Below the pieces are notes generated by a model. That model did not search any database. It was not told the origin of the DNA and worked only from the letters and a program-made list of their open reading frames with translations. From Flavihumibacter cheonanensis (GTDB taxonomy: Bacteria > Bacteroidota > Bacteroidia > Chitinophagales > Chitinophagaceae), in NCBI RefSeq assembly GCF_022352215.1, contig NZ_JAKRWF010000001.1, positions 682,001 through 746,000 on the forward strand: 64,000 nt of DNA, given 5' to 3'. This document shows positions 51,530 through 59,430 of this stretch, in pieces. The number at the start of each line of letters is the position of its first letter. Within the stretch, counting starts at the first letter, position 1. Position numbers and translations under genes: made by a program.

Positions 51530-52912
51530 ATGATAGTATCAACCGGCAGGAAGATTCTGTTTGCGAATGTACCGGCAGACGGGCATTTCAATCCACTCAC
51601 CTCACTGGCAGCCCATCTGCTGAACGAAGGATATGAAATTGCATGGTACAGTTCTGAGTTATACGAAGGAAAAATCCGGCAACTCGGTATTCGCTTTTTC
51701 CCTTTCCGGGAAGCATTGGATATCAATGTGCAGAATATTGATGTGTTGCTTCCGGAGCGTTCCAAAAAGAAAGGCAAAATCGCGCAGCTCAATTTTGACA
51801 TGCAGGAGTTTTTCATCAAAAGAGGGCCGGAATATTACCTCGATTTACAAGCAGTATATGCTGAATTTCCTTTTGACCTGCTGATAGCGGACTGTGCATT
51901 CATGGGTATTCCCTATGTGAAAGAAAAAATGAACATTCCGGTGCTTTCAATTGGTATTGTACCACTGGTTGAAACTTCCCGGCAGCTTCCCCCGATGGGC
52001 CTTGGACTAACACCTTCGAATACCTTTCTGGGAAAGTTGTTTCATCGGTTCTTGCGATTCCTGGTACTGGATTTTCTTTTTCAGCCCTCTTTCCGGTTAA
52101 TGCATTCACTGTTGGAGCAGCATGGCATTGAACATGGAAACCAGTATCTCTTTGACATGTGTATTTCAAAATCCGATCTCTACCTGCAAAGTGGTACACC
52201 CGGGTTTGAATATGAGCGCCCGGATTTGAGTGAGCAGATACGGTATATAGGTCCGGTTTTACCTCTGAAGAAATGGAAGAACCGGGAACCCTGGTACGAT
52301 GCCAGGTTGTCCTCTTACAACCGGGTAGTGCTCATCACGCAGGGCACCTTTGAAAAAGATGGTTCCAAATTGCTGGAACCGGCCATTGAAGCATTAAAAG
52401 ACAGCAACTGCCTGCTGGTAGTTACTACCGGTGGTTTTGGTCGCGAGGCACTGTTGAAAAAATACAGCGCTCCCAATATTATCATTGAAGATTATATCCC
52501 TTTTGATGAAGTCCTGCCTTATACTGATGTATATGTATCGAATGGAGGATATGGTGGCGTACTGCTATCAATTCAACATGGAGTGCCCATGGTAGTTGCA
52601 GGTATCCATGAGGGTAAGAATGAGATCAATGCAAGGGTGGGATATTTCGGCCTGGGCATCAACCTGAAAACAGAACGACCCAAACCTGGAAAGATTCGTG
52701 CAGCAGTTGAAGAAATCCTGCAGCAGGAAAGTTATCGCCAGCGCGTGAAAGAAATGTTGCGGGAGTTCCTGCAATACCAGCCCCAGGCACTAACGGCCTT
52801 GTATGTACGGGAACTGATATTGAAAAATTCATTAACCATTAACCATAAAAACAACCAACATGAAAAAAAGAGCAACAAAGCTGCTGCTACTGGCAGCGAT
52901 TATCGGATTTAG
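51530..52912 (+). CDS. MGT-type glycosyltransferase (GT1 fold)
   Basis: A 460-residue glycosyltransferase. It begins GRKILFANVPADGHFNPLTSLAAHLLNEGYEIAWY (N-terminal GT1 domain) and its nucleotide-sugar site is PYTDVYVSNGGYGGVLLSIQHGVPMVVAGIHEGKNEINARVGYFGLGINL. The donor is probably UDP-sugar; the acceptor may be a lipid, flavonoid or macrolide by family. Its last 53 bases overlap the next gene, which starts at a good ATG, so the end may be extended beyond the usual length. Confidence 0.85.
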   Translation: MIVSTGRKILFANVPADGHFNPLTSLAAHLLNEGYEIAWYSSELYEGKIRQLGIRFFPFREALDINVQNIDVLLPERSKKKGKIAQLNFDMQEFFIKRGPEYYLDLQAVYAEFPFDLLIADCAFMGIPYVKEKMNIPVLSIGIVPLVETSRQLPPMGLGLTPSNTFLGKLFHRFLRFLVLDFLFQPSFRLMHSLLEQHGIEHGNQYLFDMCISKSDLYLQSGTPGFEYERPDLSEQIRYIGPVLPLKKWKNREPWYDARLSSYNRVVLITQGTFEKDGSKLLEPAIEALKDSNCLLVVTTGGFGREALLKKYSAPNIIIEDYIPFDEVLPYTDVYVSNGGYGGVLLSIQHGVPMVVAGIHEGKNEINARVGYFGLGINLKTERPKPGKIRAAVEEILQQESYRQRVKEMLREFLQYQPQALTALYVRELILKNSLTINHKNNQHEKKSNKAAATGSDYRI

Positions 52913-53642
52913 TGCCTGTAGTAAAGACAAGGACGAAAAAGGCGGAGTATTCAAAGGTCCGCAGGTCGCCTTTCACGGAGGCAAAGCTCATTCGTTTATC
53001 CAGGTAGGAAAGGATGGCAAACCAGAAAAAATGGGTATCTCAATCAATGACCAGGCCTGGAATAATTTACCGGTTGGTGGTGATCAGGGGCATAATCATG
53101 CCAACAGTGTAACCCTTCCCTTGCATGCAAATGCGGAACTGGCTACTCCATTCAAACATATCGGACTGGATTGGAATCCTGCAGGACATGAACCAGAGAA
53201 TGTATATACCAAACCTCATTTTGATTTTCACTTTTACATGATCAGTGAAGCAGAGCGGTTGGCCATTCCTCCATATGAAACGAACCCGACCGGATTTGAT
53301 AACCTGCCCGATGCAGCTTTCCTGCCGGCAACTTATATCGCGCCTCCTGGTGGAGTTCCTCAAATGGGAAAACATTGGCTGGATGCAACGGCACCAGAGT
53401 TAAACGGGTCAACTTTTACGGAAACATTTATCTATGGTTCCTACAATGGGAAAGTTAATTTCCTGGAACCAATGGTAACCAAAGCGTTCATTGAGCAGTC
53501 AAATCTCTTTGAAAGGGCGATTCCTCAACCGCAGAAATTTAAAGTGGCTGGTTTTTATCCCACCAAAATGAAAATTACGCGCGTAGGCACAAGCCGGGAG
53601 ATCACACTTGAAAACTTTGTGTACCGCGAAGCAAGCAATTAA
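52860..53642 (+). CDS. DUF5602-like lipoprotein
   Basis: A 260-residue predicted lipoprotein; signal MKKRATKLLLLAAIIGFSACS with lipobox Cys20. The mature part has several His/Asp motifs (DQGHNHANSVTLPLH; KPHFDFHFYMISEAERLAIPP; DNLPDAAFLPATY), resembling the DUF5602/TTHB210-like family, which has no settled role but may bind metal. It overlaps the glycosyltransferase end by 53 bp and precedes a membrane protein by 32 bp. A surface role is inferred. Confidence 0.7.
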   Translation: MKKRATKLLLLAAIIGFSACSKDKDEKGGVFKGPQVAFHGGKAHSFIQVGKDGKPEKMGISINDQAWNNLPVGGDQGHNHANSVTLPLHANAELATPFKHIGLDWNPAGHEPENVYTKPHFDFHFYMISEAERLAIPPYETNPTGFDNLPDAAFLPATYIAPPGGVPQMGKHWLDATAPELNGSTFTETFIYGSYNGKVNFLEPMVTKAFIEQSNLFERAIPQPQKFKVAGFYPTKMKITRVGTSREITLENFVYREASN

Positions 53643-53674
53643 GACTTGATAATTGATATCAGAAAAGTAATAAC

Positions 53675-54355
53675 ATGATGTTGGAACTACCTGTATATGT
53701 GCCCGTTTTGTTCTTATTGACGGTAATTATATCTATTGGATGGTTTTACCAGGCAACAAAGTCGCGTAGTTTATTGCTAATGCTGACCGGTTGGACGGTG
53801 CTGCAGACCATACTCGGACTGCTTGGCGTTTACCAGCAAACAGATCGGTTACCCCCAAGAATACTGGCATTTGGGTTCTTTCCTGCACTCCTCATCCTGG
53901 TGTTGTACCTCTTTTTTGGAAAGGGAAAAAGGTTGATTGCTCAAACCAATCTTAGTACCCTGACCGGATTTCACAGCATCCGGATCCTGGTTGAAATCGT
54001 GTTATTGCTTCTTTTTTATTACCAAATGACTTCCATTTATATGATTGTGGAAGGACATAATTATGATATACTTTCAGGTGTATCGGCAGTGGCTGTTGCA
54101 CTAGTTGCAGGACAGACTGGAGCAGAAAAAAAGAAACTGCTTTTATGGTGGAATATTGTTTGTCTGTTACTGCTGTTCAATGTTATTGCAAGGGCTATTT
54201 TATCAACTCCTTCACCCTTGCAGCGATGGGCATTTGAACAGCCCAACCTGGCTGTACTGTATTTCCCTTTCAATTTACTACCAACCGTGATAGTTCCATT
54301 AGTGCTGGTTGCTCATTTAATTGCAATTAAGCGCTTGACGAATAAATCAGTTTAA
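53675..54355 (+). CDS. membrane protein of unknown function
   Basis: A 226-residue protein with about six or seven hydrophobic helices: VPVLFLLTVIISIGWFYQA, SLLLMLTGWTVLQTILGLLGVY, ALLILVLYLFFG, ILVEIVLLLLFYYQMTSIYMIV, LLLWWNIVCLLLLFNVIARAIL, LLPTVIVPLVLVAHLIAI. No conserved polar motif was found. It follows the DUF5602 gene by 32 bp and precedes the gene at 54366 by 10 bp, so it belongs to the same transcript. Confidence 0.6.
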   Translation: MMLELPVYVPVLFLLTVIISIGWFYQATKSRSLLLMLTGWTVLQTILGLLGVYQQTDRLPPRILAFGFFPALLILVLYLFFGKGKRLIAQTNLSTLTGFHSIRILVEIVLLLLFYYQMTSIYMIVEGHNYDILSGVSAVAVALVAGQTGAEKKKLLLWWNIVCLLLLFNVIARAILSTPSPLQRWAFEQPNLAVLYFPFNLLPTVIVPLVLVAHLIAIKRLTNKSV

Positions 54356-54365
54356 AGATAATTTT

Positions 54366-55109
54366 ATGCGCAGGTTCAATATATTTCAGACATCACACAG
54401 CGCGCTTCGGGCGCAGTTGCTGGATGCCAGCCTGCAATTGCAGTTTACCAACTTTACCAAACCCCAGCAGGTGCAGCATCGGTTCGATCAGGTGATCGAA
54501 CTGGTGCTTGCCTGTCAGCGGCAGGCTGAGGAAGAAAGCAGGTATATCATTCCTGCATTACTCGTTTTTGAGAAAAAAGTACCGGAATGTTTTGCTGCGA
54601 GCCAGCAAGTACGTAATTCTCCATTGGACCGAATCCTGGATCATATGCTGGTTTTTGATAAAGAAGCAGGATCTGACCGTGCCAATAAATGGGCTGGTGT
54701 TCTTTTCAGGGCCAGTTTCCGGAAATTGTCAGATTGGGTGATTCAGGCCATGCAGCGGCAGGAAGAAATGTTGAACCCCTTGTTGTGGAAACATTATTCG
54801 GATGATGCACTTTATATGTTGCAGCTCCGCATTGAAGGCAAACAACCTTTATCGGAATGGCTGGAGCTTTGTTCCTGGATGATTAAAGATATGGATGATG
54901 AAGACATTGCAATATGGCTGAATTCGATGGAATCCGGTTTGCCTGCGCCAGTTTTTGAACTGTTGCTGGAGAAGATTTTGGGGCAGTTGCCCTTGCTGAA
55001 ATGGGATATGGTGGAGGAAAGGAAGCGGGAGGAAAGGAGAAGGGAGGAATGGAAGAAGGAGGAATGGAAAAGGGAAGAATGGAAGAAGGAATATGGAGTT
55101 GTGCTGTAG
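54366..55109 (+). CDS. helical protein of unknown function with repeat-derived charged tail
   Basis: A 247-residue protein, helical, with no signal peptide. Repeated motifs such as FDQVIELVLACQRQAEEESRYIIPALLVFEKKV and LDHMLVFDKEAG look hemerythrin-like, but the metal-binding His pattern is not convincing. The last 30 residues (KREERRREEWKKEEWKREEWKKEYG) are encoded by GGAAGAAGGAGGAA-type repeats and are probably simple-sequence expansion at the 3' end. The last gene of the group 51530-55109 and ends before a terminator. Confidence 0.55.
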   Translation: MRRFNIFQTSHSALRAQLLDASLQLQFTNFTKPQQVQHRFDQVIELVLACQRQAEEESRYIIPALLVFEKKVPECFAASQQVRNSPLDRILDHMLVFDKEAGSDRANKWAGVLFRASFRKLSDWVIQAMQRQEEMLNPLLWKHYSDDALYMLQLRIEGKQPLSEWLELCSWMIKDMDDEDIAIWLNSMESGLPAPVFELLLEKILGQLPLLKWDMVEERKREERRREEWKKEEWKREEWKKEYGVVL

Positions 55110-55131
55110 TGTGGTGAAGTGATAAAAAAAT

Positions 55132-55149
55132 ACCCGCCGGTTGGCGGGT
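55132..55149. terminator. bidirectional intrinsic terminator
   Basis: ACCCGCC-GGTT-GGCGGGT, seven perfect pairs, flanked by A7 (55124-55130) and TTATTTTTT after it. It lies between the convergent genes ending at 55109 and 55172 and can work for both. Confidence 0.85.
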
Positions 55150-55171
55150 TTATTTTTTGGTTTGGTCCAGT

Positions 55172-55759
55172 TTAGAGTGCGCTTAGTTGCTTGGGAGCTG
55201 GTACCACGTTGTTGATGGGCTTGCTTGCTTTCAGGTAAAGAAAAATAGCCCGCAGGTCATCATCCTTTAACTTGGCAAAATTTGGCCAGGGCATTGGAGG
55301 TAACAAAGGTCGACTGCCTTCCAGTCCCTTGTATTTTCCTTCCCGCATAGCACGGAAAAATTGCTCTTCTGTCCAGGCACCAATACCAGTTGTATCACCA
55401 CTGATATTAGCAGCATAAGATACACCCCATGGGCCAACAGCGGCAGTTAAAGAAGGTCCGAATAATAGCCATCCTTTTGATAATACCGATGTATCAATTG
55501 GTCCGATTGGTTGTGTAGCCAGGTGCCCGGCAAAACGGAACTCCATATCTGGCTCAGGGCCATGAGCCCCCATTTTTTTAGGAGTATGACAATCGTCGCA
55601 TCCGATGGTATTTACAAGGTATTCTCCGCGCTTAACCGGATCCTCGGTTGCTGCAGTCGTATCCGCAGCCTTGGAATCTGTAACCGGAGCCTGGCAGGCA
55701 ATAGCTGTAATCGCAACGATTGCTGCCAATCCTGCTGCTGTTAACAAGATCTTTTTCAT
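55172..55759 (-). CDS. c-type cytochrome, lipoprotein-type
   Basis: A 195-residue exported protein with signal KKILLTAAGLAAIVAITAIACQAP (lipobox Cys22). The heme motif is CDDCH in EYLVNTIGCDDCHTPKKMGAHG, and a Met ligand candidate is in LPPMPWPNFAKLKDDDLRAIFLYLKAS near the end. Electron transfer in the periplasm is likely. Expression probably ends at the terminator 55132-55149. Divergent from DoxX at 55930. Confidence 0.8.
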   Translation of the reverse strand: MKKILLTAAGLAAIVAITAIACQAPVTDSKAADTTAATEDPVKRGEYLVNTIGCDDCHTPKKMGAHGPEPDMEFRFAGHLATQPIGPIDTSVLSKGWLLFGPSLTAAVGPWGVSYAANISGDTTGIGAWTEEQFFRAMREGKYKGLEGSRPLLPPMPWPNFAKLKDDDLRAIFLYLKASKPINNVVPAPKQLSAL

Positions 55760-55929
55760 TGTTGATAGGTTGTTTGAAGATTAATGAATTGGGGGCAAGG
55801 TAATTTCCCCTGGCTCCCAAGGCAAGGATGAGCAGTATAAACTGTACAAATTTCAGGATGAAGTGTGTTCCAATGAATTTTCGTAACTTATAGGGAAGTT
55901 CTTTTATTATCCAGCTTAAATGCAGTGTT

Positions 55930-56376
55930 ATGAATCTCCTACAACGAATTGAATTGTGGGGTGACAGGCATCATCCCCGATGGATGGACATTGTCCGGAT
56001 TGCACTTGGTATTTTTTTGTGCGTGAAGGGTATCCAGTTTGTCTATAACATGAGCCACCTCATGGCCCAGGTGGATGCAAAACTACCCATGCCCGAATTT
56101 GCTCTGGTAGTACTGGGGCATTATGTATTCGTGGCGCATTTATTAGGTGGAATTCTGCTGATATTGGGTGCCTATACCAGGATTGCTGCACTTATTCAAA
56201 TCCCTATCCTGCTGGGCGCAATCTTTTTTGTAAATACTTCGCGTGAGTTGTGGCGACCTTTTCCGGAACTATTGGTTTCCCTGGTAGTATTGGTATTATT
56301 AGTTTATTTTTTGGTAGCAGGTGATGGTCCCTGGTCGATCCGGGCAGATGACGAAATACCTAAGAAACCCGTTTAA
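55930..56376 (+). CDS. DoxX-family membrane protein
   Basis: A 148-residue membrane protein with four helices: IVRIALGIFLCVKGIQFVY, FALVVLGHYVFVAHLLGGILLILGAY, RIAALIQIPILLGAIFFVN and LLVSLVVLVLLVYFLVAG. The layout and the ILGAYTRIAAL segment match the DoxX group, named for a subunit of thiosulfate:quinone oxidoreductase; most bacterial members are uncharacterised. Its stop overlaps the end of the minus-strand acyl carrier protein gene by 4 bp. Confidence 0.75.
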   Translation: MNLLQRIELWGDRHHPRWMDIVRIALGIFLCVKGIQFVYNMSHLMAQVDAKLPMPEFALVVLGHYVFVAHLLGGILLILGAYTRIAALIQIPILLGAIFFVNTSRELWRPFPELLVSLVVLVLLVYFLVAGDGPWSIRADDEIPKKPV

Positions 56377-56627
56377 GAAACTCCGCAGCGGCTAAAGGCA
56401 TACTGGTAAAAATCCTGCACGGTTATCATGCGGGTGAAGTCCTCCGGCTTTACTTTAAAGTTGAGGTGATGTTCTATTACTACCGCCAGGTCAATATAAT
56501 CCAGGCTGTCCAATTCAAGGGTTTCCTTGAGATGGGCATCAGGGGTGATTTTTTCCGGCTCTACTTCAAATTCTTCCGCCAGAAAGTGGTTTATTTTCTC
56601 TATGATTTCTTGTTCTGTCATACTCAT
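56373..56627 (-). CDS. acyl carrier protein
   Basis: An 84-residue carrier protein: MSMTEQEIIEKINHFLAEEFEVEPEKI, then the phosphopantetheine-binding Ser in LELDSLDYIDLAVVIEHHLNFKV. The acidic helix 2 fits an ACP used by a separate synthase, not the primary FabF/AcpP. ATG at 56619-56621 is also possible. It is divergent from a CrtI-like oxidoreductase 68 bp away, which suggests a polyene/pigment-type or lipid-modifying role, unproven. Confidence 0.85.
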   Translation of the reverse strand: MSMTEQEIIEKINHFLAEEFEVEPEKITPDAHLKETLELDSLDYIDLAVVIEHHLNFKVKPEDFTRMITVQDFYQYAFSRCGVS

Positions 56628-56695
56628 AGAAATAAATATATTCAATATCCTATTCAAAAGTACAACTAATGCCAAGTGTTTAGTAATTTTCTCGC

Positions 56696-58423
56696 ATGCT
56701 AAAACCAGGTTTAAACGACTCCTATGATGTTATTATAATCGGATCAGGTGTGGGCGGACTGACCGCAGCAGCACTCTTGAGTAAGGCCGGTTATGCTGTT
56801 TGTGTGTTGGAAAAAGAGCCCCATGCAGGTGGTTACCTGGCTGGCTTTCGGCGCAAACAATTCTTATTTGATACAGCCATTCACTGGCTGAACCAGTATG
56901 GTCCGGGTGGTTTAATCTGCCGGATTTTCGACCTAATTGGCTCAGATTATCCGGTAGCTGTTCCCCAGCAACGGATTCGTCGCTATCAGGGTAATTCGCA
57001 TAGTTACCTGCTCACCAATAATCCGGATGAATGGCGTGATCAGTTGATTCGCGAATTCCCTCATGAGGAAAAAGGAATCCGGCGCTTTTTTGCCAGCGCA
57101 AAAAAAGTAGGCCGCTCTTTTAAGGAGTTCAATACCGTATTTCGTGCGAAAGAAAATATGTCATTCTGGGATAGAGTAAAATCCGGGTATAACACCTTTC
57201 GCTTTGTAATGCCCTTTATTCCCTATGTAATGTACAGTGGTGAAAAAGGATTGAAAAAAGGGTTGAATAAATTTTTTAAGGATCCGGGATTGCATAAAAT
57301 TTTTGCTGCAGAACACGAACTCATCGGTTGTTTTGTTCCTATTGGCTGGGCTTATTATGGTGATTTTCAAAGTCCGCCTAAAGGTGGCAGTCAAATGATC
57401 CCGAAATGGCTGCAGCATAATATTGAATCCCGAGGCGGACAGGTACTGTTTCAAAGCACCGTCAATCAGATCCTGGTGGAGAACAACAAGGCTACTGGTG
57501 TGCAATTTACGCATCGCAAGAAGCCCTATACGTTTAAGAGCAGGTATGTGATTGCAGCAAATGATATTGAAACGGTGTATGAGAAAATGTTACCGGAACA
57601 CGTGATACCTGCTAAACTGAAGGACAAACTTCGGAAGGCAGAATTGTATACCTCCTCCGTTACTTTATCCATTGCATTGGATTGTCCGGCTGAAGCACTT
57701 GGTTTTGGTGAAGAGATGATTCATATCATCAACGACGGACAGCCTTTCGAGGCGCATTCCAATGGTGATCCGGATACGGTTGAAATGAGTGTGCTGGCAG
57801 CAACGGTGCGTGACAAATCACTTTGTCCCGAACACCAGGGTACACTCACAGTTTACATGCCTGCAGAGATGCACTACCGAAATGAATGGCTTACTACCAA
57901 AGATGCCGACGGTAATTATATCCGCGGAGAAGCCTACCGTCAATTGAAGGAAGAGATAGGAGAGAAACTGATTCGGAGAGTAGAGGAAAAAGTGGCACCG
58001 GGCTTACGGGAGCATATACTTTTTTATGAAGTGGCAACTCCGGTTACACATTATCGTTATACAGGTAATAAAAATGGTACGATGATGGGTGCAAGGCCCG
58101 GGCGAGCCAACATGCAGGCTAAAATCGCGCATTATCAGACACCGGTGCAAAACCTGATCCTGGGTGGTCATTGGGCTGAACTGGGTGGCGGTGTTCCGAT
58201 TGCTGTAAAAGCAGGTGCGAATGCTGCTTTCCTGATCCTGAAAAAAGAAAAGCCAGCTCTTTTTAAAAAGCTGGCTCGTTATATGGACGGAAAATCGGAT
58301 TTACAGGAGGTATTAACAGATCCTTCTTTCAGCAGGGAAGAATTTCCATTCAAGGCTTTTCCAACTCCTGCTGAAAGGGCTGCCCAAAAAGCTTCAGAAC
58401 TTACATCTGCTCCCCAGGAATAA
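56696..58423 (+). CDS. phytoene-desaturase-like NAD(P)/FAD-dependent oxidoreductase
   Basis: A 575-residue flavoprotein with an FAD Rossmann start SYDVIIIGSGVGGLTAAALLSKAGYAVCVLEKEPHAGGYLAGF and the CrtI/CrtISO-type end NLILGGHWAELGGGVPIAVKAGANAAF. Family members desaturate or isomerise carotenoids or saturate retinol-type lipids. It lies opposite an acyl carrier protein gene, so the substrate could be an ACP-linked polyene. No carotenoid gene (crtB/crtI pair) is in the window; the polyprenyl synthase at 27958 is 28 kb away. Confidence 0.8.
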   Translation: MLKPGLNDSYDVIIIGSGVGGLTAAALLSKAGYAVCVLEKEPHAGGYLAGFRRKQFLFDTAIHWLNQYGPGGLICRIFDLIGSDYPVAVPQQRIRRYQGNSHSYLLTNNPDEWRDQLIREFPHEEKGIRRFFASAKKVGRSFKEFNTVFRAKENMSFWDRVKSGYNTFRFVMPFIPYVMYSGEKGLKKGLNKFFKDPGLHKIFAAEHELIGCFVPIGWAYYGDFQSPPKGGSQMIPKWLQHNIESRGGQVLFQSTVNQILVENNKATGVQFTHRKKPYTFKSRYVIAANDIETVYEKMLPEHVIPAKLKDKLRKAELYTSSVTLSIALDCPAEALGFGEEMIHIINDGQPFEAHSNGDPDTVEMSVLAATVRDKSLCPEHQGTLTVYMPAEMHYRNEWLTTKDADGNYIRGEAYRQLKEEIGEKLIRRVEEKVAPGLREHILFYEVATPVTHYRYTGNKNGTMMGARPGRANMQAKIAHYQTPVQNLILGGHWAELGGGVPIAVKAGANAAFLILKKEKPALFKKLARYMDGKSDLQEVLTDPSFSREEFPFKAFPTPAERAAQKASELTSAPQE

Positions 58424-58436
58424 ACCTCCGGTTAAC

Positions 58437-59300
58437 TTACACACCAAATTTTTTCTTCAGGTAAGTCAGTGCCATGGCATTGGCTTCCTGTGTTTTGGCA
58501 GGATCATGTTTGGGATTGCTGGGATTCGCAAAACCATGAACTGCATCAAAAATTTTATAATCCAGGGATTTACCTGCTGCTTTCATATCGGCTGCAAATT
58601 GCTCGATGATCTCTTTGGAGATATATTGTTCTGTTGCAAAAAGACCAAGTACATCGGAATTCAGGGTCTTCAATAACTCTACATCTTTTACCGGCATGCC
58701 ATAATAAATTACGGATCCGATATTCTGTTTGCTACCAATAAGTGCAGAGCGGAGCGACCAGCTGCCACCAAAGCACCAACCGATATTTGCAACCTGAGCT
58801 TTTGAACCTGCATAACTATATGCACCCTTCACGATGGTTTCCAGTCGTGCAGGATCTGTACCCTGCATATATTGTCCGGCCATCTTTGGGTCAGTGGTTA
58901 CTTTTCCATCATACATATCAATGGCCATCACATTCACTTTCTCTCCGAGATCTGCATATAAGCGATCCGCTTCCTGTTTGATCTGGTCATTCAGTCCCCA
59001 CCATTCCTGGTATACAAACAGCCATTTAGTGCTTGATTTTTTAGCTTTAATCAGGTAGGCAGAAGCAGTTTTTCCATCATTGGTAGGATAGCTGATCATG
59101 CTACCCTTTGCATCCCATTGAATGGCAACAGGAATCGGATGCAGGGCCTGGAAAGCAGGGTCATTTGCAAAGTTTACCATATCATCGGCCAGGGGATGAC
59201 AAACGACTGCATTTTTTAAATGTGCAGTTGAATCAACAGGTTTCCACCAGCTAATGGATGCCAGCAAAAAGCTGATGGGAAGTACTAAGAACTTTATCAT
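58437..59300 (-). CDS. exported dienelactone hydrolase-like protein
   Basis: A 287-residue alpha/beta hydrolase with signal peptide IKFLVLPISFLLASISWW. The nucleophile elbow GWCFGGSWSLR has Cys in the position of Ser, as in dienelactone hydrolase. An acid and a His are in GLFATEQYISKEIIEQF and FDAVHGFANPSNPKHD. The N-terminal 45 residues before the enzyme domain are extra. It is convergent with the oxidoreductase (13 bp) and divergent from the glycosidase-like gene. Confidence 0.82.
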   Translation of the reverse strand: MIKFLVLPISFLLASISWWKPVDSTAHLKNAVVCHPLADDMVNFANDPAFQALHPIPVAIQWDAKGSMISYPTNDGKTASAYLIKAKKSSTKWLFVYQEWWGLNDQIKQEADRLYADLGEKVNVMAIDMYDGKVTTDPKMAGQYMQGTDPARLETIVKGAYSYAGSKAQVANIGWCFGGSWSLRSALIGSKQNIGSVIYYGMPVKDVELLKTLNSDVLGLFATEQYISKEIIEQFAADMKAAGKSLDYKIFDAVHGFANPSNPKHDPAKTQEANAMALTYLKKKFGV

Positions 59301-59383
59301 ATCGTCTCGATTTAGGAAAAGTTAACAAGGATCAGGACGCATTGTTCAAAGCTAATAGCCGGATTAGCTCAAACGATTGCGTC

Positions 59384-59396
59384 GGGCGCTTCGCCC
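59384..59396. other. GGGCG-CTT-CGCCC hairpin in the leader of the glycosidase-like gene
   Basis: A perfect five-pair GC hairpin 34 bp before the start ATG 59431. No T-run follows. It could affect translation or be a chance palindrome. Confidence 0.4.
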
Positions 59397-59430
59397 CCAA
59401 TGGCTTATATTTCAACAAATTCAACTGTGT

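Noticed and set aside
55132-55149. Attenuator for the cytochrome gene
   Set aside because: It is at the 3' ends of two convergent genes, so a bidirectional terminator explains it better.
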